A stretch of 64,000 nucleotides of DNA from CALDTK01 sp965215215. Lineage in GTDB: Bacteria; Bacteroidota; Bacteroidia; Chitinophagales; Saprospiraceae. The notes below the pieces were generated by a model. It ran no database searches and was not told the origin of the DNA. It saw nothing but the letters and a program-made list of their open reading frames with translations. The translations under genes and the position numbers were made by a program. The DNA is taken from positions 3,224,001-3,288,000 of the forward strand of contig OZ244043.1 of assembly GCA_965215215.1 (NCBI GenBank). The letters are read 5' to 3'. Position 1 is the first letter of the stretch; each line of letters opens with the position of its first letter. This document shows, in pieces, positions 46,037 to 54,206 of this stretch.

Positions 46037-46474
46037 CTAACGAAGGCGGTCGGCGGAGCGAACGAGCTTATCGTCTTTAGTGATAGAGCGTATGGCCAGT
46101 AGCGAGAACACGACGGCAATCAGTGGCAACGCGGCCCCGGGCTCCTCGTCGATGACGGTTGCGCCCATGGCTTGCCCTTGCTGCATAAAGTAGAACACCC
46201 CGAAGGCCACCGCACCGATCGTACAGATGATCGACGCCCAGGAGATATTTTTCTGCAGCTTCCTGTTGCGGAACAGGAAGATCGCGGCCACCGCGGCTAC
46301 CGCGCCGAGCGCCAGCAAGACGAGCAGCAGCACGTTGTCGGTGGCCGTGAAGAGACCGTCGGCGAACAGGGTTCCGGGGATGGGGCTGGCCGAATCCGCG
46401 AAGGGGAGACCGAGCGAGCCTCCGAGACAGAGTCCGGAGAGTAACAGAAAGACACTTTGTATACGTTGGATCAT
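46037..46474 (-). CDS. DUF4293 membrane protein
   Basis: A 145-residue protein with four predicted transmembrane helices. The start IQRIQSVFLLLSGLCLG is the DUF4293 signature; helices follow at about 47-67, 76-98 and 115-130. Unknown function, Bacteroidota-specific family. Its promoter probably overlaps that of the divergent OstA-like gene. Its stop TAG is followed in frame by the YciI-like coding region. Confidence 0.85.
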   Translation of the reverse strand: MIQRIQSVFLLLSGLCLGGSLGLPFADSASPIPGTLFADGLFTATDNVLLLVLLALGAVAAVAAIFLFRNRKLQKNISWASIICTIGAVAFGVFYFMQQGQAMGATVIDEEPGAALPLIAVVFSLLAIRSITKDDKLVRSADRLR

Positions 46475-46500
46475 AGCGTTCCGGCGGTGCGGGAAGCGCG

Positions 46501-46514
46501 CGAAGGTAGCTTTG
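46501..46514. promoter_or_regulatory. Overlapping divergent -7 elements
   Basis: On the plus strand TAGCTTTG (46507-46514) matches TAnnTTTG exactly, two bases before the OstA ATG at 46517. On the minus strand TACCTTCG (46508-46501) precedes DUF4293 by 26 bases. The OstA message would be nearly or fully leaderless, or transcribed from further upstream. Confidence 0.35.
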
Positions 46515-46516
46515 CG

Positions 46517-48571
46517 ATGGTGTTCAAATCGGTAGGGTCGGTCTTGTTGTTGCTATTGTCGCCCGTCTGGGCTGCGGCGCAGGGGGGTACCTCGCGCGCG
46601 GATACGAGTGCGTCGAGTCCGATCGAGGTCGACTACGCGGATGTTTTCGAGAACCTCCGGCGCGGCGATAGCACGATTCAGGTGCTCGAGGGCAACGTAG
46701 AGCTGCACCAGGACAGCGCGTACATCTACTGCGATCACGCGCGTATCCGCGATGAGAATTACGTGAAGGCACGCGGCAACGTGAGCATCCGCCAAAACGA
46801 CACCATCTCCATCTTCGCCGATTCGCTGGAGTACTTCGCCGACAGTATGATCGCCTACCTGTACGGGGAGGTCGCCTTGGTCAACGGCGAGCAGCAACTG
46901 TTTACCAAATTCCTCCGCTACGACCTACAGACGAAGCGAGCCCGCTACAATACGCGCGCGAAACTGACCGACGGTCGCGCGCAGCTCTCCAGTCTCCGTG
47001 GGACCTACGACGTGGAACGGCGGTACGCGGATTTTCGCGACAGCGTGTTCGTGGTTGGGGATGACTTCAACCTGCTGGCCGATACGCTCGGCTTCAACAC
47101 GGAGACGCGTACCGTCTACTTCGAGGGGCCGACGCTGATCGCTACCCCCGAGTCCGGTGTCTACTGCGAGGACGGCTACTACAACCTCGGGGACACCACC
47201 GGGGTCTTCGCCCAGCGCGCGCAGGTGAAGCGTGGGACCCAGCGAGCCACCGCGGACACGATCCGCTACTTCGGCAGCGAAGACCTATTCGAACTAGAAG
47301 GGTCGGCCAGCTTCATCGACGAGGACCAACAGGCGCAAGGGAATCGAATCGTCTACGACGAGGCGGCCAACACGACCACCTTAGCGGGCGACGCGAGCTT
47401 CGTGCAGGGCGAGCAGCGCGTACGCGGCCAACGTATATTTTACGACGGCGGCACCCAAACGTTCCGCACGGCGGGCGGCGTCCACATCAGTGAGCCCCCG
47501 TACCTGCTCGATGCGGATAGCCTGTGGTACGACGAACTGTCTGGCGTGGCTAAAGTAGAGGGGCACGTGCTCTGGCAGGACACCCTTGGCAAGCGCTCGA
47601 TCGTGGCCGAGCGCGTAGACTACCGCCGTGCCGGTGATTACGTAAAGGCCTACGGGGATCGTCCCGTATTCAGCGTCCTGGTCGAAGGAGACTCACTCTT
47701 TCTTAGTGCCGACACCCTCCTGTCGTTCACCGAACCGAGCGTTGCCCCCGCACGTGGGGACAGCCCGGCGGATCAGCAGAGCGCTACCGACCCGAACAGC
47801 GGTCCGGTTGCGGGTAGTACGACCAACGTGGAAGCTGCCCCGCGGGTAGGTACCCCGACAAATGCTGGTGCACCTGCGCGCTCAGACGACACTCCGGACA
47901 GTACGCTTACCCAATCGGACAGTACGCTGCTGCTAGTGAGTGCTTCCGCACCTGATTCCACTTCCTCGGTCGATTCCATGGCCGCACTAGAGGGTCTGAC
48001 CAGCCCGGATAGCGTCCGGAGGCTCTTGGCGTACCCCCGCGTCAAAATCTACGGCACCAACTTGCAGGCGGTGTGTGATTCCCTGGCCTACAGCGGTGAG
48101 GACTCCACGTTCACCCTGCTCGGCGAACCACTGCTCTGGTCCGATACGAGTCAGTTCAGCGGCGACACCATCCACATCGCCTTACGGAACAGCGCGCTCC
48201 ACCGCGTTAGCCTGTACTCGAACGCCCTGATCGTCAACAGTCCCGACGAAGTGTTCTTCAACCAAGTTAAAGGGCGTAGCGTCGACGCCTTCTTTCGGGA
48301 GGGTACGGTCGACTACATGAATGTGCTCGGGAACGCCGAGTCGGTCTACTACCTGCTCGACGAGCTCCGGGCCTACCTGGGCGTCAACCACGTGCGCTCG
48401 GCGCGTATGCGTCTTACCTTCCTCGACCAGGAGCTCAGCGACATTTACTTTTACGATCAAGTCGACGGCGATCTCGCGCCACTCCGGGCGATCGGCGAGC
48501 GACCGCAGCTGCTCGAAGGCTTCCGCTGGGAGACCGAGCGGCGTCCCCTCTCCCTCAATGACCTGCGTTGA
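46517..48571 (+). CDS. OstA-like protein (LPS transport, LptA/LptD-N domain)
   Basis: A 684-residue exported protein. A signal peptide (1-24, LLLLLSPVWAAAQ) leads to repeated beta-jellyroll units of the OstA/LptA type (IQVLEGNVELHQDSAYIYCD, YVKARGNVSIRQNDTISI, FELEGSASFIDEDQQAQGN), which in LptA bind lipid A chains. The two OstA-rich parts are separated by a Pro/Ser/Thr/Asp-rich stretch of about 85 residues (about 415-500), then the fold resumes (KIYGTNLQAVCDSLAY). It probably helps LPS or another glycolipid cross the periplasm. Start 46517 is the ATG giving the signal peptide; a TTG at 46457 is less likely. Confidence 0.85.
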   Translation: MVFKSVGSVLLLLLSPVWAAAQGGTSRADTSASSPIEVDYADVFENLRRGDSTIQVLEGNVELHQDSAYIYCDHARIRDENYVKARGNVSIRQNDTISIFADSLEYFADSMIAYLYGEVALVNGEQQLFTKFLRYDLQTKRARYNTRAKLTDGRAQLSSLRGTYDVERRYADFRDSVFVVGDDFNLLADTLGFNTETRTVYFEGPTLIATPESGVYCEDGYYNLGDTTGVFAQRAQVKRGTQRATADTIRYFGSEDLFELEGSASFIDEDQQAQGNRIVYDEAANTTTLAGDASFVQGEQRVRGQRIFYDGGTQTFRTAGGVHISEPPYLLDADSLWYDELSGVAKVEGHVLWQDTLGKRSIVAERVDYRRAGDYVKAYGDRPVFSVLVEGDSLFLSADTLLSFTEPSVAPARGDSPADQQSATDPNSGPVAGSTTNVEAAPRVGTPTNAGAPARSDDTPDSTLTQSDSTLLLVSASAPDSTSSVDSMAALEGLTSPDSVRRLLAYPRVKIYGTNLQAVCDSLAYSGEDSTFTLLGEPLLWSDTSQFSGDTIHIALRNSALHRVSLYSNALIVNSPDEVFFNQVKGRSVDAFFREGTVDYMNVLGNAESVYYLLDELRAYLGVNHVRSARMRLTFLDQELSDIYFYDQVDGDLAPLRAIGERPQLLEGFRWETERRPLSLNDLR

Positions 48572-49341
48572 AGTACCTCGTAATTCTCCTTTGTACGCTC
48601 TGTCACGCCTCGCTTGCCGCCCAGACCGACTACGAGTCGGGCCTCGACGCCTACACCCGTGGCGCTTGGGATGCCGCCGCCCACGACTTCGCCGCTTTCG
48701 CTAAAACACAGCCCAGTGCCGAGGTCTACTACAACCTCGCGCTCGCCGAGTACCGACGCGGAAGGGTAGGGGAGGCCGCCTGGGCTTCCGCCTGTAGTGC
48801 CGCACTCGGCCACGTGCCCGCCAACGACTCGCTAAAGACGACACTGCAGCGCGCACTGCCCGTTGATCTAAAACCGCTTCCGCCGAGTCCACTCGCGCAG
48901 CGATGGTCGAGTCTGGCGCTTGGCTTACCCGATAACGTGGCCGCGGTTCTCGCGCTAGCCGGTGCGCTGGCGGCCGGGACGCTCGTGTTCTTCGTATTGC
49001 TAAGAAGGGCTCCACCGAGGCGGCGCACCCCCGTAGTAGCTACCGCGGCCGCCCTGCTCTTATTCGCCGGCTTAGCTTACGCGTTGTCCCTCGCCAAAGC
49101 GAGTGCCCGCGACAATCGATCCCAAGGCGTCGTCGTGTCACCAACGGCCCTGTACGCTGCCCCATCCGCGCGTAGTGAGCGGCTACGAGATCTGCCCCCC
49201 GGGGCACGTTTCGACCTCGGGGAAGAGGTTAGCGGAACCTGGCGGGTAACCCTACCTACGGGAGTGGAGGGATGGGTGCCTGCGACCGCCCTGCGGCGCG
49301 TTTTGTCGAAAGACATCCCCCCCGAGTCGAAGAATCGATAA
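48568..49341 (+). CDS. BatE-like TPR protein with SH3-like domain
   Basis: A 257-residue membrane protein. Signal peptide 1-18 (ASLAAQ), TPR-type helices at about 20-80 (YYNLALAEYRRGRVGEAAWA), two transmembrane helices at about 120-145 and 155-175, then a bacterial SH3-like domain (VVVSPTALYAAPS and GTWRVTLPTGVEGWVPATAL). This layout matches BatE proteins, although no batA-batD genes are nearby. The start codon is TTG at 48568, overlapping the OstA stop as TTGA, so the two are coupled. Confidence 0.75.
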   Translation: MKYLVILLCTLCHASLAAQTDYESGLDAYTRGAWDAAAHDFAAFAKTQPSAEVYYNLALAEYRRGRVGEAAWASACSAALGHVPANDSLKTTLQRALPVDLKPLPPSPLAQRWSSLALGLPDNVAAVLALAGALAAGTLVFFVLLRRAPPRRRTPVVATAAALLLFAGLAYALSLAKASARDNRSQGVVVSPTALYAAPSARSERLRDLPPGARFDLGEEVSGTWRVTLPTGVEGWVPATALRRVLSKDIPPESKNR

Positions 49342-49374
49342 CCAGCGGTCGGACTCCGGGTTACTGTAGTACTT

Positions 49375-50190
49375 ATGAACCAATCCAAGCTGAATTTTTA
49401 CCTCATTGCCGGCGTGGTGGCCTTAGTCGTCATCTTCACGTTGGCTTCGAGCACCTTTCTCACGATTGACGCCGGCGAGCGCGGGGTCCTCTTCGAGCGC
49501 TTCGGTGGTGGTATAAACACGGACAATACGTACGGACAGGGCTTCCACATCATCGCTCCCTGGAACACGATGTACGTCTACGAAATTCGCGAGCAGCAAA
49601 TCTCCGAGGAGATGGAGGTGCTGTCGAGTAATGGACTTACGATCAAAACCGATGTCACCGTGCGTGTGGCACCTAAGCCCGAACAAATCGGTCTGCTGCA
49701 CAACCGCTTCGGCCGCGAGTACTCCGATCGATTGATCAAGCCGGAGATACGCTCCGCGGTGCGGGAGGTCATTGGGCGTTACACCCCGGAAGAGCTGTAC
49801 TCCTCCAAGCGTGCCGAGGTACAAACGGGCATCCAGAACAACCTCGAGGCCGCGCTCGAAAGTAACTTCATCAACTTGCAGGCTACGCTGATCCGAGACA
49901 TCGAGCTACCGAAGCGCGTGCAAAGCGCGATCGAGGAAAAGTTAGAGGCCGAACAGGAGGCTCAGCGGTACGACTTTCTGCTCGCCCGGGAACGCAAGGA
50001 GGCGGAACGCAAGATCATCGAGGCGGAGGCGAAGGCCCGCTCGAACGAGATTCTCACGGCGAGTCTGAACGACCGTATTCTCCAGGACAAAGGGATCGAA
50101 GCTACGCTTCAGCTCGCGCAGAGTCCCAACTCGAAGGTGGTAGTTGTCGGTGGTGGCGAAGGTGGCCTGCCGCTCATCCTCAACAATTAG
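49375..50190 (+). CDS. Prohibitin-family (SPFH) protein
   Basis: A 271-residue membrane scaffold protein. An N-terminal hydrophobic helix (about 6-26) anchors it, the SPFH domain has VLFERFGGGINTDNTYGQGFHIIAP, and a long charged coiled coil (EEKLEAEQEAQRYDFLLARERKEAERKIIEAEAKA over about 185-222) promotes oligomer rings. SPFH proteins organise membrane microdomains and stabilise membrane proteases such as FtsH. Convergent with YpdA, four bases between stops. Confidence 0.88.
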   Translation: MNQSKLNFYLIAGVVALVVIFTLASSTFLTIDAGERGVLFERFGGGINTDNTYGQGFHIIAPWNTMYVYEIREQQISEEMEVLSSNGLTIKTDVTVRVAPKPEQIGLLHNRFGREYSDRLIKPEIRSAVREVIGRYTPEELYSSKRAEVQTGIQNNLEAALESNFINLQATLIRDIELPKRVQSAIEEKLEAEQEAQRYDFLLARERKEAERKIIEAEAKARSNEILTASLNDRILQDKGIEATLQLAQSPNSKVVVVGGGEGGLPLILNN

Positions 50191-50194
50191 GCGA

Positions 50195-51208
50195 CTAGCT
50201 GGTCGTCGCACTGAGGTTTCGCGCCGCGCGGTGAGTCCCCCGCTCTTCGAGCACGGCGTCGACGATAGCCCGGCCGTGGTGCCGGGTGTTCTCGATGAAG
50301 AGTTTGCTCGTAGCGAGTCCCGCGTTGATTACGCCGGCCAGAAATAAACCTTTCACGTCACAGCTTTCGAGCGTTCGCCCTTCGAGGCGCGGCTCGCGGA
50401 GCTCGTCGTCCGTAAACGATATACCGCACCCGGCGAGGAAATCGTAATCCGGATGGTAGCCCGTCATGGCGAGCACGAAGTCGTTGTCGAGGGTCACTTC
50501 GCCCGTGGGGGTGTCGAGCACTACGGATTTGCGCTCAATCCGTTTTACCGTAGAGTTGAAATGAGCTCGAATCGATCCTTCCGCAATTCGGTTCTCTATG
50601 TTCGGCTTGATCCAGTACTTAACCCGATCGTAAATCCGATCCCCGCGGATCGCCATGGTTACCTCCGCACCTTTCGCCCACGTTTCGAGGGCCACGTCGC
50701 AGGCGCTGTTCGCCGCACCGACCACCAGTATGCGCTGATCGATGTAGAGGTGGGGGTCGTCGTAATAGTGACGCACCTTCGGTAGGTCCTCGCCCGGCAC
50801 ACCGAGTTTTCGCGGAAGCCCGTAGTAACCCGTGGCGAGCACCACGGCGCCGGCCCGGAAGTCGCCGTTGCTCGTGTCGAGTACGAAGCCACCGTCGGAC
50901 CGCTTAGTAACGGAGTTTACGTCGGTGTAGGCCCGCACGTTGAGTCCGTTGCTTTGTACGAGCCTGCGGTAGTACTCCAAGGCCTCGGCGCGCGTAGGCT
51001 TATCGCCGTGACTGATGAACGGCACGCCACCGACTTCCAATTTCTCGGACGTCGAGAAGAAGGTCATGTTGATCGGAAAATGGAAGAGCGAATTCGCGAT
51101 CGAGCCCCGTTCGAGGATCAGGTGCGAGAGTCCCGCACGACTCGCCTCGATCGCTACACTGATACCGGCCGGCCCCGCGCCGACGATTATAAGGTCACGT
51201 TGTTCCAT
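50195..51208 (-). CDS. ypdA: YpdA-family FAD-dependent reductase
   Basis: A 337-residue flavoprotein disulfide-reductase relative that in Firmicutes acts as bacillithiol disulfide reductase. The FAD-binding site is IIVGAGPAG near residues 7-15, the NAD(P)H-binding site is LVVGAANSACDVALE near 170-185 and the final FAD contact is GLFLAGVINAGL. The CxxC of thioredoxin reductase is absent. Many Bacteroidota use bacillithiol, so a role in thiol redox balance is plausible. Start 51208 (MEQRDLIIVGAG) is set by the FAD motif. Confidence 0.88.
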   Translation of the reverse strand: MEQRDLIIVGAGPAGISVAIEASRAGLSHLILERGSIANSLFHFPINMTFFSTSEKLEVGGVPFISHGDKPTRAEALEYYRRLVQSNGLNVRAYTDVNSVTKRSDGGFVLDTSNGDFRAGAVVLATGYYGLPRKLGVPGEDLPKVRHYYDDPHLYIDQRILVVGAANSACDVALETWAKGAEVTMAIRGDRIYDRVKYWIKPNIENRIAEGSIRAHFNSTVKRIERKSVVLDTPTGEVTLDNDFVLAMTGYHPDYDFLAGCGISFTDDELREPRLEGRTLESCDVKGLFLAGVINAGLATSKLFIENTRHHGRAIVDAVLEERGTHRAARNLSATTS

Positions 51209-51265
51209 CAACGCGAATAACCGAATTGGCGACAATCAGTTGGCCGGTTGGCGGCCGCCAGTCGC

Positions 51266-51712
51266 TCAAACGATCATCGACGGCAAAATGGCCGTGCTCA
51301 ACCAAAACTCTTCGATGCGTTGTACGATCTCGAAAAAGCGGTCGAAGTCGACTGGTTTATTGATGTAGCAGTTGACGTGGAGATTGTAGCTCTTCATGAT
51401 GTCGGCCTCCGCGTTCGAAGTCGTGAGGATTACGACGGGAATGCGCTTCAAGTCGATGTCCCCCTTGATCTCCGCGAGTACCTCGCGGCCGTCTCGTTTG
51501 GGTAAGTTGAGATCGAGTAAGATCAGGTCGGGCTTAATGGTATCCTCGTAGCCGGGCTGCTGGCGCAGGTACGCGATGGCCTCCACGCCGTCGCGTGCCA
51601 CCTCGAGATTCACGGTGATGTTACCCTCTCGAAATGCCTCCTGGGTTAATCGAACATCTCCGGGATTGTCTTCGACGAGGAGGATGTTGATCGGGCGTCG
51701 GGTGGAAATCAT
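51266..51712 (-). CDS. Single-domain response regulator (CheY/Rcp1-like)
   Basis: A 148-residue receiver-only regulator. The acidic pocket is ED (14-15), the phospho-acceptor is D67 in LILLDLNLP, T98 is in VILTTSN and K119 is in INKPVD. It resembles the Rcp1-type regulators paired with phytochrome-like histidine kinases. No kinase is nearby. It is followed by YpdA on the same strand with 57 bp between them. Start 51712 is the ATG that gives the standard length. Confidence 0.9.
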   Translation of the reverse strand: MISTRRPINILLVEDNPGDVRLTQEAFREGNITVNLEVARDGVEAIAYLRQQPGYEDTIKPDLILLDLNLPKRDGREVLAEIKGDIDLKRIPVVILTTSNAEADIMKSYNLHVNCYINKPVDFDRFFEIVQRIEEFWLSTAILPSMIV

Positions 51713-51796
51713 GATTTCCGATGTCCAAACAGTGTACCACAAATGCGGTAACGGGCTTTCCTGACGGCCTGCGGTACGTCGGCACACCGACACGCG

Positions 51797-51804
51797 TACC
51801 TTAG
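51797..51804 (+). promoter_or_regulatory. Putative -7 element of polyprenyl synthase gene
   Basis: TACCTTAG lies six bases before the ATG at 51811. The same TACCTT spacing is seen before the GH3-like gene, hinting at leaderless or near-leaderless transcripts. Confidence 0.3.
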
Positions 51805-51810
51805 CCCGAG

Positions 51811-52821
51811 ATGTCCAGGCCCGCCCCTCTCGACCCCCCCCCGACCGTAAGCGTCGCCGACCTTCGGGCTACTTACGCGCGCTACGCGAGTCTGCAAACG
51901 TTCGCCGGGCAGCCCGACTCGCTCTACGCGCCGATCCGCTACGCCATGTCGAGCGCCGGGAAGCACGTGCGCCCGACCCTGCTGTTACTAGCTAACGCGC
52001 TGTGCAACTCCGATCCGCAACTCGCGTTGCCCGCGGCCTACGCCGTGGAGTTGTTCCACAACTTTACCCTCGTTCACGACGACATCATGGATGCCGCCGC
52101 CCTGCGCCGCGGCAAGCCCAGCGTACACACCCGCTACGGCGTGCCAACGGCGATCCTGGCCGGCGACTCCATGCTGATTCATACCTACAGCTTCTTGCTC
52201 GAAGCTTACCCGCCGGCCCTCAGCGTCGAGCTGCTCACCGCCTTCCAACATATGGCCATCGCGCTGTGCGAAGGTCAGCAGCGAGACATGGACATGGAGC
52301 GGACCGAGCGGAGCACCTACGCCGAGTACCTCGCCATGATTGCCGGGAAAACGGGCATCCTCATCTCCGCCTCCCTCTACCTCGGCGGACGGATCGGCGG
52401 CCTGCCCACCGCGGAGGCTCGCAAGCTTCGGGAGGCGGGAGACCTCGCGGGCCGAGCCTTTCAGATCCAGGACGATCTACTCGATACGTTCAGCGGGACA
52501 CGCCAAACCGGAAAGCGGGAGCACGGCGACATCTACCGGGGTAAGCAGTCCGCCCCCTTCCTCAAAGCCCTAGATGCCGCCTCACCCGCTCAAGTGGATG
52601 AGCTACTACGTATCTACCGCATGAGCCCGGAGGATCGGCTCCCACACATACCGACCGTACTATCGCTTTTCGCGACCCTCGGCGTGCGGCAAACTCTAGA
52701 AACAGAAGTTATAGCACTCTCCGACGGAGCCTCCGAAGTACTAGAAGGCCTGGATGCAGACCCTCAGGTAAAAAAGCTGCTTACCGATTTTACCCGCGAA
52801 CTCGCTTTGCGGAAGTCCTGA
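51811..52821 (+). CDS. Polyprenyl synthetase (trans-isoprenyl diphosphate synthase)
   Basis: A 336-residue class I isoprenyl diphosphate synthase. The first aspartate-rich motif DDIMD is at 90-94 in LVHDDIMDAA and the second DDLLD at 221-225 in QIQDDLLDTF. It condenses isopentenyl diphosphate with allylic diphosphates, giving geranylgeranyl or longer chains for quinones or other prenyl lipids. Product length cannot be read safely. It could supply the EboC prenyltransferase, but the genes are not linked. Confidence 0.92.
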   Translation: MSRPAPLDPPPTVSVADLRATYARYASLQTFAGQPDSLYAPIRYAMSSAGKHVRPTLLLLANALCNSDPQLALPAAYAVELFHNFTLVHDDIMDAAALRRGKPSVHTRYGVPTAILAGDSMLIHTYSFLLEAYPPALSVELLTAFQHMAIALCEGQQRDMDMERTERSTYAEYLAMIAGKTGILISASLYLGGRIGGLPTAEARKLREAGDLAGRAFQIQDDLLDTFSGTRQTGKREHGDIYRGKQSAPFLKALDAASPAQVDELLRIYRMSPEDRLPHIPTVLSLFATLGVRQTLETEVIALSDGASEVLEGLDADPQVKKLLTDFTRELALRKS

Positions 52822-52961
52822 GTAGGCGTTTTTAAAAAGGGACAACCGCTCGCGCAGTCATCCCTGATACTATGAAACACTGAGCGTTAATTGCGAGTGT
52901 TACGAAGTGAAGTTAGTCCTTCGATAGATAAAGTTCAAGTACTACACTTACCAACCACCAA

Positions 52962-53447
52962 CTAAGTCGACACGTATTGTTTGGAATGTCGATCGTGCAG
53001 GTAGATTGTTCCGTTAAGCCACTCACTCTCGAGCTTGGCACCCGCTCGTTCGTAAAACGCAATCGCGGACTCGTTCCAGTCGAGCACTTGCCACTTTAAG
53101 AGTGCGCACTTGAGTTCGTAACCCCGCTCAACGAGTCGTGCCCACAGTGCCGAGCCCACGCCCCGCCGCCGCCCCCGCTCGCTTACCACAAAATCCTCGA
53201 GGTACAGCATGCGACCCTTCCAGGTCGAATAGGCCGGGTAGAACAGCATCATGCCCACCACCGCGCCGGCGACGTCTTCGGCGATTAACAGCTCGAAGCA
53301 GCCGTCGTCGAAGTCGCGCTCGTACACCTCCGCCGAGGTGACCACCTCCTTTGCCGCACGTTCGAACGCAGCCAGCTCTTTGACCAAAGCGAAGACCGCC
53401 GGTAGATCGGTTTTGTCTCCAGTGCGTACCCGTACCTCCCCATCCAT
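52962..53447 (-). CDS. GNAT N-acetyltransferase
   Basis: A 161-residue acetyltransferase similar to the diamine/spermidine N-acetyltransferase group. The acetyl-CoA site is in VVSERGRRRGVGSALW (R/Q-x-x-G-x-G/A pattern), and the C-terminal NESAIAFYERAGAKLES is the usual GNAT motif B. It likely acetylates a small amine or protein N-terminus with acetyl-CoA. Start 53447 is chosen by the family N-terminus; the frame is open to 53543 but the extension crosses a short tandem repeat. Confidence 0.85.
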   Translation of the reverse strand: MDGEVRVRTGDKTDLPAVFALVKELAAFERAAKEVVTSAEVYERDFDDGCFELLIAEDVAGAVVGMMLFYPAYSTWKGRMLYLEDFVVSERGRRRGVGSALWARLVERGYELKCALLKWQVLDWNESAIAFYERAGAKLESEWLNGTIYLHDRHSKQYVST

Positions 53448-53510
53448 AATTCGCCGTTTCGTAAACCGACAACATACGCTCCCTCCCAGCACCGGGCGCG
53501 GGGGGTTGGT

Positions 53511-53548
53511 AAGGCCCGGGGCAACTAGTAAGGCCGGGGGCAACTAGC
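53511..53548. repeat. 19-bp imperfect tandem repeat
   Basis: Two 19-bp copies (53511-53529 and 53530-53548) with core GGGGCAACTAG differ at two positions. They lie between the GNAT gene and a short coding-like fragment and contain the fragment's stop codon. Confidence 0.8.
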
Positions 53549-53683
53549 GACGTACTCGGCTATATCTATCTCGACCGTGGCACACAACGTGCATCCGTCG
53601 TTGATGCACGCCGCGACTACCTCGGGTTTGGTGGCACGGGCGGTCTTTCTGCCGGGGCGTGCGAATCGAAGTCGGCCAAAGTA
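53525..53683 (-). pseudogene. Coding-like fragment with no start codon
   Basis: A 52-residue open frame with codon use like real genes (GC-rich third positions). It ends in a well-behaved sequence with KPEVVAACINDGCTLCATV and a CxxC pair, then EIDIAEYVAS. No ATG, GTG or TTG is in frame, and a TGA lies just upstream at 53684. I do not recognise it. It may be the 3' remnant of a broken gene, or a tiny gene with an unusual start. Confidence 0.35.
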
Positions 53684-53743
53684 TCAACGTAGTACGCCAA
53701 CGTAAAGAGATGAACCCCGCAAACGGGGGACCCTCCGGGGATG

Positions 53744-53992
53744 CTACTCCTCGACGTTAACGGACACTATCTTCACTACGGCTACGCTGTTAAAGTCGGC
53801 TCCGAACGCACGCGGGAGCTCCGTACCCAACGCGGTCCAAATGGCCGTATAATCACCGAAGAGTTGCGTACTCAGAGAGTTGCTCCGTAACTCGAAGCCC
53901 CCGTAGCCACGCAGCGCTTCGATAAACCGGAGTATCGGCGCCTTGTACTCCGCGTTTAGGGGATACAGACTGATGTCGAGGGATACTTGCAT
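53744..53992 (-). CDS. YkoF/MTH1187-like thiamine-binding family protein
   Basis: An 82-residue protein like the small ferredoxin-fold family (MTH1187/YkoF) that binds thiamine or hydroxymethylpyrimidine. The opening MQVSLDISLYPLNAEYKAPI and the segment NSLSTQLFGDYTAIWTAL fit the family pattern of the first strand, helix and second strand. No thiamine transport genes are linked. It is the only gene between GNAT and ftsK. Confidence 0.65.
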   Translation of the reverse strand: MQVSLDISLYPLNAEYKAPILRFIEALRGYGGFELRSNSLSTQLFGDYTAIWTALGTELPRAFGADFNSVAVVKIVSVNVEE

Positions 53993-54142
53993 AGGGAATT
54001 TAGCTTAGCTCTGGTAGCCAGAAGGCAACGTATGTCGGCTGCTTGGTAATTGTTCTCGGGATCCGGCTACCTGTATACTGGGATTTTACGCTTTGGCCAT
54101 TTTAGAGATATGTTAGAATCCGTCCGGGCTGACTGGAATCGC

Positions 54143-54150
54143 TATATTTG
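54143..54150 (+). promoter_or_regulatory. -7 element of ftsK promoter
   Basis: TATATTTG matches the Bacteroidota -7 consensus TAnnTTTG exactly, about 57 bases before the ftsK ATG. No clear TTTG lies at the -33 position. Confidence 0.5.
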
Positions 54151-54206
54151 GGTCGGAGCCCGGGTAGATAGCGTTCGTCGGGTTTCAGCACTGTAGAAGA
54201 AACACT

